Below the pieces are notes generated by a model that made no database searches, had not been told where the DNA came from, and saw only the letters and a program-made list of their open reading frames with translations. A stretch of 64,000 bases of DNA from Zeimonas sediminis. GTDB taxonomy: Bacteria > Pseudomonadota > Gammaproteobacteria > Burkholderiales > Burkholderiaceae_E. The stretch is taken from NCBI RefSeq assembly GCF_023721795.1, contig NZ_JAMQYE010000001.1:434001-498000 (forward strand), in the 5' to 3' direction. The translations under genes and the position numbers were made by a program. Shown piece by piece: positions 34,775 through 43,338 of the stretch (position 1 is its first letter; every line of letters begins with the position of its first letter).

Positions 34775-37360
34775 TCAGGCCGGCCGCTCGCGAGTCGGCG
34801 CGCCGCCCTGCCGCCGTCCCTGCCCCCACCAGATCGCCGCCACCAGCAGCAGCGCCGGCAGGTAGATCCAGTAGATCGCCGGCCGGTCGGTTGGCACCAT
34901 GACCGCGGCCACGTCCCAGCCGGCCTCGAAGCCCGACTTGCGCGCCCGGCTGCCGAAGGCCACGTTCGCCACCTGCACCGAATCGCCCAGCGCGACCACG
35001 GTGAGGCCCGCGTCGCGCAGACGCTTGCGGCCGTCGCCCGGCGCGCCCTCGAGCTGCACCGCGACCGTCTTGCGGATCTCGTCGCCTTCCAGGTTCACGC
35101 CGTGGATCTGCAGGACCAGTCGGTCGCCCTTGCCGAGCTCGCCGGCCACGTCGAAGATCTTGCCGGCCGGCGCCTCGGTGTACGGCTCCTTCAGCCTGTC
35201 CATGAAGAAGTCCGGCCGGAACAGCGCGAAGGTGGCGAGCAGCAGCAGCGCCACCTCCCACCAGCGGCACTTCTCGCGAAACCAGGCCATCGAGGCCGCG
35301 GCGAAGGTCAGCGAGGCCACGGTGGAGGCCGCCGCGACGATCGCCACCTCGTGCCAGCCGTGCACGTCGATCAGCAGCAAGGCCGGGTTGAACACGAACA
35401 CGAAGGGCAGCACCACGGTGCGAAGCGCGTACAGCGCGCCCTGTATCCCGGTGTGGATCGCGTCCTCGCCGGAGATCGCGGCGGCCGCGAACGAGGCCAG
35501 GCCCACCGGCGGCGTGATGTCGCCCATGATCCCGTAATAGAAGACGAACAGGTGGACCGCGATCAGCGGGATCACCAGCCCGTTCTGCGCGCCCAGCTCC
35601 ACGATGACCGGCGCCATCAGCGAGGCCACCAGGATGTAGTTCGCCGTGGTCGGCACGCCGATGCCCAGCACCAGGCAGACGAAGGCGGTGAACAGCAGCA
35701 TGATGAAGACGTTGCCCTGCGACACCACCTCGACGAAGTCGGTCATCCGGAAGCCGAGGCCGGTCAGCGTGATGCCGCCGACGATGATGCCGGCCGTGCC
35801 GGTCGCGATGCCGATGCCGATCATGTTGCGGGCGCCGTCGTTCAGGCCCCCGACCACCTCGCGCCAGCCGGCCGCGAACGCCTCGGCCACTCGCCCGTGC
35901 CCGCGGAAGATCGCGATCAGCGGCCGCTGGGTGAGCATCAGCGCGACCAGGGCCACGGTGGCCCAGAACGCCGACAGCGCGGGCGACATCTCCTCGATCA
36001 TCAGGCACCAGATCAGCGTGCCGATCGGGATCAGGAAGTGCAGCCCTGCTCGCACCGTGGGCCAGGTGTCGGGCAGCACCGGATTGTCGACGTCGATCGA
36101 GTCCGGCAGGTCCGGGTAGCGCGCAGCGACCTTCAGCAGCGCCACGTGCAGCGCGAGCAGCAGCCCCCCGACGATCCACGGCGCTGCCGCGCCGAACAGC
36201 ATCTGCGCGCCCATGGCTATCCAGTAGATCAGCGCCAGGACCACGATCGTGCCGGACAGCCCGAGCCCCCAGCGGACCAGCTTCTGGCTCACGCTGCGCT
36301 CGCGCTGGGAGGCGGTGGCTTCCAGGCCCAGCTTCAGGGCCTCGAGGTGCACGATGTAGAACAGCGCGATGTACGAGATCGCCGCCGGCAGGAAGGCGTG
36401 CTTGACGATGTCGGTGTACGGGATGCCGACGTACTCGACCATCAGGAAGGCGGCCGCACCCATCACCGGCGGCATGATCTGGCCGTTGACCGACGAGGCG
36501 GTCTCGATCGCGCCGGCCTTCACGCCGCCGTAGCCGGCCTTCTTCATCAGCGGGATCGTGAAGATGCCGCCAGACACCACGTTGGACACCGACGAGCCCG
36601 AGATCAGCCCGTTCAGGCCCGAGGACACGACCGCGACCTTGGCCGGCCCGCCGCGCAGATGGCCGAGCGCCGCGAACGAGACCTGCATCATGTAGTTGCC
36701 GGCGCCGGCGCGGTCGAGCAGCGAGCCGAACAGCACGTAGATGAAGATGAAGCCGACCGACACGCCCAGCGCCACGCCGTAGACGCCCTCGGTGGTCAGC
36801 CACATGTGCGAGATCATCCGCTCCAGCGAGGCGCCCTTGTGCGCGATCACGTCGGGCAGGTGCGGACCGAGGAACACGTAGGCGATGAAGATGATCGCGA
36901 GGATCGCCATCGGCGTGCCGACCGCCCGGCGAGTGGCCTCGAGCAGCAGTGCGATGCCGACCGTGGCCACCGCGATGTCGAAGCCGGTGGGCTGGCCAGG
37001 CCGCTGGGCGAGCTGGTCGTAGAAGAGCAGCAGGTAGGCGCCGGCGAAGCCGGCCACGATGGCCAGCACCCAGTCGTAGGCGGGCACCGCGTCGCGCATG
37101 CCGCGGCGCGAGGCCGGGAAGGCCAGAAAGGCGAGGAACAGCGCGAGGCCCAGGTGCAGCGCCCGCGCCTCGGTGTCGTTGAGCAGGCCGATGCCCAGCG
37201 AGAACGGCAGCGGCGACGCGTACCAGAGCTGGAACAGCGCCCAGCCGATCGCCGCCACGAAGATCGTCGCGCCGGCAGCGCCGCCCGCCGCCCTGCCCCC
37301 GGTGTCGGTGTCGGCGACCAGCTGCTGAAGGTCTGCGGGCGCCTTGTCGATGTCGCTCAT
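34775..37360 (-). CDS. TRAP transporter fused permease (TAXI type, DctQM fusion)
   Basis: Large inner-membrane permease of 861 aa, the fused small plus large subunit form used by TAXI TRAP transporters. The N-terminal part has four helices (about 30-190). The large part shows the TRAP motif GSVSNVVSGGIFTIPLMKKAGYGGVKAGAIETASSVNGQIMPPVMGAAAFLM around residues 245-300 and GIMGDITPPVGLASFAAAAISGEDAIHTG near 600. A C-terminal soluble domain of the DUF3394 type (about 730-860; RLVLQIHGVNLEGDEIRKTVAVQLEG) follows. It imports an organic anion using the sodium or proton gradient with the binding protein encoded upstream; the substrate is unknown. Confidence 0.93.
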   Translation of the reverse strand: MSDIDKAPADLQQLVADTDTGGRAAGGAAGATIFVAAIGWALFQLWYASPLPFSLGIGLLNDTEARALHLGLALFLAFLAFPASRRGMRDAVPAYDWVLAIVAGFAGAYLLLFYDQLAQRPGQPTGFDIAVATVGIALLLEATRRAVGTPMAILAIIFIAYVFLGPHLPDVIAHKGASLERMISHMWLTTEGVYGVALGVSVGFIFIYVLFGSLLDRAGAGNYMMQVSFAALGHLRGGPAKVAVVSSGLNGLISGSSVSNVVSGGIFTIPLMKKAGYGGVKAGAIETASSVNGQIMPPVMGAAAFLMVEYVGIPYTDIVKHAFLPAAISYIALFYIVHLEALKLGLEATASQRERSVSQKLVRWGLGLSGTIVVLALIYWIAMGAQMLFGAAAPWIVGGLLLALHVALLKVAARYPDLPDSIDVDNPVLPDTWPTVRAGLHFLIPIGTLIWCLMIEEMSPALSAFWATVALVALMLTQRPLIAIFRGHGRVAEAFAAGWREVVGGLNDGARNMIGIGIATGTAGIIVGGITLTGLGFRMTDFVEVVSQGNVFIMLLFTAFVCLVLGIGVPTTANYILVASLMAPVIVELGAQNGLVIPLIAVHLFVFYYGIMGDITPPVGLASFAAAAISGEDAIHTGIQGALYALRTVVLPFVFVFNPALLLIDVHGWHEVAIVAAASTVASLTFAAASMAWFREKCRWWEVALLLLATFALFRPDFFMDRLKEPYTEAPAGKIFDVAGELGKGDRLVLQIHGVNLEGDEIRKTVAVQLEGAPGDGRKRLRDAGLTVVALGDSVQVANVAFGSRARKSGFEAGWDVAAVMVPTDRPAIYWIYLPALLLVAAIWWGQGRRQGGAPTRERPA

Positions 37361-37418
37361 TGCTCTCCCCCTTTTCTTCTGCGCCTATCCTAACGGGTCG
37401 CCGCGCGCGGCCGAAACG

Positions 37419-37442
37419 AAAAAGCGGGCCCGAGGGCCCGCT
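37419..37442 (-). terminator. Rho-independent terminator between TAXI binding protein and permease
   Basis: On the minus strand AGCGGGCCC-TC-GGGCCCGCT is followed by TTTTT: a 9-pair G/C-rich stem and a U tract. It lies between the binding-protein gene and the permease gene, 30 bases after the stop codon. It probably leaves more binding-protein mRNA than permease mRNA. Confidence 0.88.
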
Positions 37443-37472
37443 CCGATCGATCCGCCGTCGATCAGGCCACGA

Positions 37473-38459
37473 TCACTTGACCCAGCCTTTTTCCTTGTAG
37501 TAGCGGAGCGCGCCGTCGTGCAGCGGTGCCGAGAGGCCGTCCTTGATCATGTTCTCGGGCTTCAGGTTGGCCAGCGCCGGGTGCAGCTTCTTGAAGTCGT
37601 CGAAGTTCTCGAAGACCGCCTTGACCACCTGGTACACCGTGTCGGCCGGCGTCTTGGACGAGGCCACCACCGTGGCGAGCACGCCGTAGGTCTGGGTCGG
37701 GTCGGGGTTGCCCGGGTACATGCCGCCGGGGATCGTGGCCTTCGCGTAGTACGGATTGTCGGCGACCAGCTTGTCGATCGCCGGGCCGGTCAGCGACACC
37801 AGCTTGGCGCCGCAGGACGTGGTCGGGTCCTGGATGTTCGCCGACGGGTGGCCCACGCCGTAGAAGAAGCCGTCGATCTTGCCGTCGCACAGCGCCGGGC
37901 CGTGCTCGTCGGCCTTCAGCTCGGCGGCCAGGCCGAAGTCGGACATCTTCCAGCCCAGGGCCGCGATCAGCTGCTCGGCCGAGGCGCGGGTGCCAGAGCC
38001 CGGGTTGCCGACGTTGAAGCGCTTGCCCTTGAAGTCCTCGAAGCTCTTGATGTTGGCTTCCTTGCGGGCCACCACGGTGAACGGCTCCGGGTGCACCGAG
38101 AAGACCGCACGCAGGTCGCCGTAGGGGCCGGCGTCCTTGAACTGCTTCTCGCCCTTCAGCGCGTTGTAGTGGATGTCGGACTGCGCGAAGCCCAGGTCGA
38201 GCTCGCCGGCCTTGATCGTGTTGATGTTGAACACCGAGCCGCCGGTCGATTCGACCGAGCAGCGGATGCCGTGCTTGGCGCGGTCCTTGTTGACCAGGCG
38301 GCAGATCGCGCCGCCCGCGGCGTAGTACACGCCGGTGACGCCGCCGGTACCGATCGTCATGAACTTGGACTGCGCGACGGCCGGCGCGCTGAACGCCGCG
38401 GCCGACAGCGCGGCGCCGACGATCATCGTGGTCCTGGCGAGGGTCGGGATCTTGAACAT
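37473..38459 (-). CDS. TAXI-family TRAP transporter substrate-binding protein
   Basis: Periplasmic binding protein of 328 aa. The signal peptide is [30 protein letters not shown]. The mature part starts [30 protein letters not shown], the diagnostic TAXI start. [37 protein letters not shown] and [14 protein letters not shown] are further family blocks. I chose the ATG at 38457-38459; an upstream start would put charged residues before the signal peptide. Paired with the TRAP permease downstream. The substrate of TAXI proteins is often glutamate, succinate or taurine-like but cannot be read here. Confidence 0.92.
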   Translation of the reverse strand: MFKIPTLARTTMIVGAALSAAAFSAPAVAQSKFMTIGTGGVTGVYYAAGGAICRLVNKDRAKHGIRCSVESTGGSVFNINTIKAGELDLGFAQSDIHYNALKGEKQFKDAGPYGDLRAVFSVHPEPFTVVARKEANIKSFEDFKGKRFNVGNPGSGTRASAEQLIAALGWKMSDFGLAAELKADEHGPALCDGKIDGFFYGVGHPSANIQDPTTSCGAKLVSLTGPAIDKLVADNPYYAKATIPGGMYPGNPDPTQTYGVLATVVASSKTPADTVYQVVKAVFENFDDFKKLHPALANLKPENMIKDGLSAPLHDGALRYYKEKGWVK

Positions 38460-38523
38460 CGTTCTCGTCTCCGTGGAAGGTGTGATGGCGGACATTTAAC
38501 CAGAAACCCGGTGTCGGGTACGG

Positions 38524-38543
38524 AAAACCGGCCGCGGGCCGGC
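38524..38543 (-). terminator. Terminator after the class III aminotransferase gene
   Basis: On the minus strand CCGGCC-CGC-GGCCGG is followed by TTTT. It is 27 bases after the stop codon of the aminotransferase. A second small hairpin (ACCCG-N4-CGGGT, 38506-38519) with a TTTC tail follows. Confidence 0.7.
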
Positions 38544-38569
38544 AATTTCGCCGTGAACTGTCCGGGTCG

Positions 38570-39898
38570 TCAGGACTGGCCGATCGCCGCGTCGACCGCC
38601 TCGCCGAGCCGGTCGACGACCATGTCCAGCTCGTCGTCGGACACGATGAACGGCGGCGCCAGCAGCACGTGGTCGCCGACGCGGCCGTCGATCGTGCCGC
38701 CCATCGGGTAGACCATCAGCCCCCGGTCCATCGCGCCCTGCTTGATCTTCGCGTGCAGCTTCAGCGCGGGGTCGAAGGCCTGCTTCGACGGGCGGTCGGA
38801 CACCAGCTCGATCGCCTGGAACAGCCCGCGCCCCCGGATGTCGCCGACGTGCGGGTGCTGGCCGAAACGCGCGACGAGCCGCTCTGTCAGCTTGCGGCCC
38901 TGCTCGCGAACCCGCTCGAGCAGGCGGTCGCGGCGGATCACCCGCTGCACCGCCAGCGCCGCCGCGCAGGCCACCGCGTGGCCCAGGTAGGTGTGACCGT
39001 GCTGGAAGAAGCCGCTGCCCTGCGCGAACGCGTCGACGATGCGCTGCCCGGCGAGCACCGCCCCGATCGGCTGGTAGCCGCCGCCCAGGCCCTTGGCGAT
39101 CGTCATCAGGTCGGGCGACACGCCCTCCTGCTCGCAGGCGTGCAGCGTGCCTGTGCGGCCCATGCCGCACATCACCTCGTCGAGGATCAGCAGGATGCCG
39201 TGCCGGTCGCACAGCTCGCGCACGCCCTTCAGGTAGCCGGGCGGCGGGGTCAGCGCGCCCGAGGTGGCGCCGCCGACCGTCTCGGCGACGAAGGCGATCA
39301 CGTTCTCGCCGCCGAGCCGCGCGATCGTGTCGGACAACTCGGCGACCAGCCGGATGCCGTAGTCGGTCGGCGTCTCGCCGGGCTGCATGTCCCGATAGGC
39401 ATAGGTCGGCGACACGTGCTCGACGTCGATCAGCAGAGGCGCGAACTGGGTGCGGCGCCAGGCGTTGCCGCCGACCGCCAGCGCGCCCAGCGTGTTGCCG
39501 TGGTAGCTCTGCCGGCGCGCGATGAAGTGCTTGCGCTGCGGCTGGCCGATCTCCACGAAGTACTGTCGCGCCATCTTCAGCGCCGCCTCGACCGCCTCGG
39601 AGCCGCCGGAAACGAAGTAGACGTGGCTGATGCCCTCGGGCGCGTCCTCGACCAGGGTCTCGGCCAGCGTTTCGGCGACCTCGGTCGTGAAGAAGCTGGT
39701 GTGCGCGTAGGCGAGCCGGTCGATCTGCGCGTGCATTGCGGCGTTGATGTCCGGATGCCCGTGACCGAGGCAGGACACTGCCGCGCCGCCCGACGCGTCG
39801 ATGTAGCGCTTGCCGTCGGCATCGTGGATCCACACGCCCTGGCCGCCGACGGCGACCGGGAAGCGCTTGTTCAGGCTGCGATGGATGATTCGGGTCAT
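38570..39898 (-). CDS. Class III aminotransferase (aspartate aminotransferase family)
   Basis: PLP-dependent aminotransferase of 442 aa. The N-terminal RSLNKRFPVAVGGQGVWIHDADGKRYIDASGGAAVSCLGHGHP is typical of omega-amino-acid and 4-aminobutyrate types. FVSGGSEAVEAALKMARQYF, LILDEVMCGMGRTGTLHAC (PLP Asp) and the Schiff-base Lys in MTIAKGLGGGYQPIGAVLA are present. It uses an amine or beta-alanine/GABA-like donor; the exact substrate is not clear. It precedes the TAXI binding-protein gene on the same strand with a terminator between, so they may be regulated separately. Confidence 0.9.
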   Translation of the reverse strand: MTRIIHRSLNKRFPVAVGGQGVWIHDADGKRYIDASGGAAVSCLGHGHPDINAAMHAQIDRLAYAHTSFFTTEVAETLAETLVEDAPEGISHVYFVSGGSEAVEAALKMARQYFVEIGQPQRKHFIARRQSYHGNTLGALAVGGNAWRRTQFAPLLIDVEHVSPTYAYRDMQPGETPTDYGIRLVAELSDTIARLGGENVIAFVAETVGGATSGALTPPPGYLKGVRELCDRHGILLILDEVMCGMGRTGTLHACEQEGVSPDLMTIAKGLGGGYQPIGAVLAGQRIVDAFAQGSGFFQHGHTYLGHAVACAAALAVQRVIRRDRLLERVREQGRKLTERLVARFGQHPHVGDIRGRGLFQAIELVSDRPSKQAFDPALKLHAKIKQGAMDRGLMVYPMGGTIDGRVGDHVLLAPPFIVSDDELDMVVDRLGEAVDAAIGQS

Positions 39899-40044
39899 GG
39901 CTGGCTTCCGGCGGCATTCGGTGCGATCGGCGAATTCTACGACCCTGCGGTGGGGTTGCCGGACGAAGTCGGCGCTCGCGCTTATCCTTGGAGTTCGTTT
40001 CTTCGCACTGCGACCGCGCCTTGCACCGACGCTGCCCCACGGAC

Positions 40045-41610
40045 ATGGAACCAGCCCAGCACCGAGATTCCCGCCCCGACGCAGATGCCCGACCCCTGCC
40101 CGCCCGCCGCAAGCTTCTGGCCGCCTGCCTCGCCCTGCCCGGCCTCGGCGCGCCGGCGCTGGGGGGATGCGCCGCGCCCGGCGGCGGCTCGGGACCGTCG
40201 CCAGGCCCGGCAGCGGGATTGGCAGGCTCCGGGCGAGTCCTGGCTGCCCGGTTGCGGGCAGCGCCGGGGCAGGCTCCGCTGGTCGGGAGTCTCGCGCCGC
40301 CGACCGAGGTGTGGCAGTACGACGGGCAGGTGCCGGGCCCGCTGCTCAGGCTGCCGCAGGGCGGCACGCTCGCCGCCGTGCTGGACAACGCGCTGCCCGA
40401 GCCGACCACGATCCACTGGCACGGCATCCGCGTGCCGAACGCGATGGACGGCGTGCCCGGGCTGACCCAGGCGCCGGTGGCGCCGGGCGCGCGCTTCGAC
40501 TACCGCTTCGCGGCCGCCGACGCCGGCACCTACTGGTACCACCCGCATCTTTCGACGCCCGAGCAGGTCGATCGCGGCCTGCACGGCGTGCTGATCGTCG
40601 ACGAGCCCGATCCGCCGGCGGTCGACCGCGACATCGTCTGGCTGCTCGACGACTGGCGGCTCGACCAGCAGGCGCGGATCGTCGACGACTTCCTCGCCTT
40701 TCGCGACGTGTCGCACGCCGGCCGCATCGGCAACACGGTCACGATCAACGGGCGCCTGGCCGATCGCGAAGCGGTGCGCCCCGGCGAGCGGATCCGCTTG
40801 CGGCTGGTCAACGCGGCCAACGCCCGGATCTTCGGGCTGCGATTCGAGGGGCTGGCGCCCTGGCTGCTCACGCTCGACGGCCAGCCGCTGCCCGCGCCGC
40901 GCCGGCTCGCCGGCGAGCATTCGCTGATGCTCGGCCCCGGCATGCGCGCCGACCTGCTCATCGACATCCCGCGCGAGGGCGGCCCCTGGCGGGTGCTCGA
41001 CGTATCGCAGATCCGCAGGGCCTGGCGTCTGGTCGACCTGGTTGCCGACAGGGGCGTGCCCGATGCAGGCGCCGTGGCCGGTCGCGCGGCGGGTGGGCGC
41101 CGCGACGCGCCGAGGCCGATCGCCCCGAACCCGCACGCCGAGCCTGACCTGCGCGATCCGCTACGCGTGTCGATCGACTTCGGCGGCGGCATGATGGGGC
41201 GCGGCTGGCCGGCCGACACGCCCGAGGCCAGGGCGGCGCGGCGCGAGCGCCGACTGCAAGGGCATCGCGAGGCCGATCCGGTCTGGAGCGTCAACGGCCA
41301 TGCCCATCTCGAGCACGGCGCCGGCCACGGTTTCGAGTTCGTCGCCGATCGCGGCCGCACCGTGCTGCTGGAATTCCACAACGACACCGCCTGGTGGCAC
41401 CCGATCCACCTGCACGGTCACAGCTGGCGCGAGCTCGAACGCGACGGGCGGCCGGTGCCGGATCGCCCGTGGCGCGACACCTCGCTGATGGCGCCCGGCG
41501 AGCGGCTCCAAGTCGCCTTCGTCGCCGACAACCCGGGCGACTGGCTGCTGCACTGTCACGTGCTGGAGCACCACGCCGGCGGCATGGGCACGCAGTTCAG
41601 GGTGCGCTGA
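40045..41610 (+). CDS. Multicopper oxidase, exported by Tat-type lipoprotein signal
   Basis: Periplasmic multicopper oxidase of 521 aa. All copper motifs are seen: THWHG (about residue 132), YWYHPH (about 172), HPIHLHGH (type 1/3, about 452) and HCHVLEHHAGGM (about 495-506), with the axial Met kept. The N-terminus has PARRKLLAACLALPGLGAPALGGC, a twin-Arg and a lipobox, so export by Tat and lipid anchoring are likely. The family oxidises phenols, Cu(I) or Fe(II), with electrons going to O2. There is no Met-rich CueO insert. The start has weak upstream pairing, but earlier Met codons fall in the divergent region. Confidence 0.9.
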   Translation: MEPAQHRDSRPDADARPLPARRKLLAACLALPGLGAPALGGCAAPGGGSGPSPGPAAGLAGSGRVLAARLRAAPGQAPLVGSLAPPTEVWQYDGQVPGPLLRLPQGGTLAAVLDNALPEPTTIHWHGIRVPNAMDGVPGLTQAPVAPGARFDYRFAAADAGTYWYHPHLSTPEQVDRGLHGVLIVDEPDPPAVDRDIVWLLDDWRLDQQARIVDDFLAFRDVSHAGRIGNTVTINGRLADREAVRPGERIRLRLVNAANARIFGLRFEGLAPWLLTLDGQPLPAPRRLAGEHSLMLGPGMRADLLIDIPREGGPWRVLDVSQIRRAWRLVDLVADRGVPDAGAVAGRAAGGRRDAPRPIAPNPHAEPDLRDPLRVSIDFGGGMMGRGWPADTPEARAARRERRLQGHREADPVWSVNGHAHLEHGAGHGFEFVADRGRTVLLEFHNDTAWWHPIHLHGHSWRELERDGRPVPDRPWRDTSLMAPGERLQVAFVADNPGDWLLHCHVLEHHAGGMGTQFRVR

Positions 41611-41638
41611 GCCCTCCGCCTGCGTCCGCGCTTCTCTT

Positions 41639-43267
41639 TCAGCCGCTCTTCAGCCCGGCGAGCTTCACCAGCGCGATCGCCACGAACGGCAGCACCAGCG
41701 CCAGGGCCACGGTCAGCAGCATCAGGTCGCCGAGCTGCGAATAGTCGGCCGGCACGGTCACGACCCCGGTGGCCGTGTTGCGGACCTCGCGGGTCACGAC
41801 GAAGGCCTCGTTCAGGTACTTGGTGCCGAGCTGCGAGGCCGACAAGGCCAGGTTGGTGAACGAGGCCATCACCGCGAAGAAGGTCGCCTTCAGTTTCTCG
41901 GGCGCGCTGTTTGCGATCCACGCCAGCATCGGGACCATCGCGATCTGCCCCAGCGGCGACTCCAGCGCGGTGTCCACCAGGGCGATGAAGTGCGCATTGA
42001 CGATGCCGCCGGTCCGGGCGGCCGTCCATTCGTGCAGGCCGTAGTACATGCCGATGATCGGCGCGGCGAGCAGCGCGCCGACCACGGTCAGGATGGCCAC
42101 GATCCGGTAGATCGAGGCCTCTGCCATGAATCGCCGGAACACGAACAGGCCGGCCAGCGTCAGCGCGCTGGCGATCAGGGAGAGGATCGCCAGGAATTGC
42201 TGGTCGAACTTCAGCACGTCGATCATCCACCAGGTCTGGCCCGCCCCCGGCGTGGGTAGCGCCCGGAACACGAAGATCACGATCGCGGTGCCGAGCAGGG
42301 TCTGGCGGGCGTGCGGCGCGAGCTCGCGCGTGAGCCGCCACATCAGCGTGAGCACGATCGCCATCGACACCGCGAACACGGTCTCCTGCGCCCAGCGGAA
42401 GTGGCCCAGGCCCACGGTCAGCGACAGCGCGGCGAAGCCCGCCCCGCCGCCCAGCACCCACCAGTTGACCGGCGGACGCTCGACCTGGACCGCGAGCCGG
42501 GCGTCGGCCTCGGCGGGCGCCAGGCCGCCGGCGATCAGCTTCGAGCGCTCCCGCCGGCGCAGCCACCACGCGAAGACGACCCCGCTGACCGAGATCGCCG
42601 GGATCGCCAGCGCGATCTCGTGTAGCAGTACGTAGACGCGGACCCGCTCGGCCTCGGGCAGCTCGCCCACCCCGCCCAGCACGCCGACGTTGAGCAGCGC
42701 CACCAGCATGCCGCCGCCGATGATCGCGACGCGCCCCAGGGTCTGCATCGTGGTGTGCATGCCCTTGAGGCGGTCCGCGTCGTAGGGCACGCCGGCCGGG
42801 TCGCGGTGAGGCACGGCTTCCACGGTCATCGCATCGGCCACGCAGTCCTGCATCACGTAGCCGATCGGCGACAGCAGCACGGCCAGCACGTACCAGGCCT
42901 CGACCGGCATCACGCTGCCCATCGCGGCGGGATCGGCCAGCAGGCCGATCATCACCACCAGCTCGACCGCGATCAGGCTCGCGCCGGCCAGCACCAGCCA
43001 GCCCTTCCATCGCCAGATCAGGTCGACCAGGTGACCGAGCGGCATCTTGAGCGCCCAGGGCAGGCCGGCCCAGAAGCCGAGGGCGGCAAGGAACTCGGCC
43101 GAGAGGCCGAGGTACTCCTTGACGAAGAAAGTGCCGACGATCGCGGTGAGCCCCGAGATGCCGGCCGCCATGTAGACCATCAGCGGCGGCAGGTAGGACA
43201 GCCGCATCTCGCGGGCGAGCGACATCGCTGCGCGGTGCGGGCGGCTCAGGGCTTCGTGAAGGGGCAT
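41639..43267 (-). CDS. MFS transporter, folate-biopterin (BT1)-like
   Basis: Twelve-helix-type inner-membrane carrier of 542 aa. The start MPLHEALSRPHRAAMSLAREMRLSYLPPLMVYMAAGISGLTAIVGTFFVKEYLGLSA leads into helix pairs. GFWAGLPWALKMPLGHLVDL is an MFS A-type loop and LLSPIGYVMQDCVADAMTVEAVP resembles the BT1 family. The C-terminal half has repeated SLIASALTLAGLFVFRRF-type helices. The ATG at 43265-43267 is preferred over the one at 43318, which would overlap the mnmC divergent promoter area. Substrate unknown (folate, pterin or another anion). Confidence 0.78.
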   Translation of the reverse strand: MPLHEALSRPHRAAMSLAREMRLSYLPPLMVYMAAGISGLTAIVGTFFVKEYLGLSAEFLAALGFWAGLPWALKMPLGHLVDLIWRWKGWLVLAGASLIAVELVVMIGLLADPAAMGSVMPVEAWYVLAVLLSPIGYVMQDCVADAMTVEAVPHRDPAGVPYDADRLKGMHTTMQTLGRVAIIGGGMLVALLNVGVLGGVGELPEAERVRVYVLLHEIALAIPAISVSGVVFAWWLRRRERSKLIAGGLAPAEADARLAVQVERPPVNWWVLGGGAGFAALSLTVGLGHFRWAQETVFAVSMAIVLTLMWRLTRELAPHARQTLLGTAIVIFVFRALPTPGAGQTWWMIDVLKFDQQFLAILSLIASALTLAGLFVFRRFMAEASIYRIVAILTVVGALLAAPIIGMYYGLHEWTAARTGGIVNAHFIALVDTALESPLGQIAMVPMLAWIANSAPEKLKATFFAVMASFTNLALSASQLGTKYLNEAFVVTREVRNTATGVVTVPADYSQLGDLMLLTVALALVLPFVAIALVKLAGLKSG

Positions 43268-43338
43268 CGATCGGCGCGGACTGGCGTGGGGGCAGCGGAC
43301 GATCGATATCATCCCCACTTTCCGGCCGCTCGTGCACG

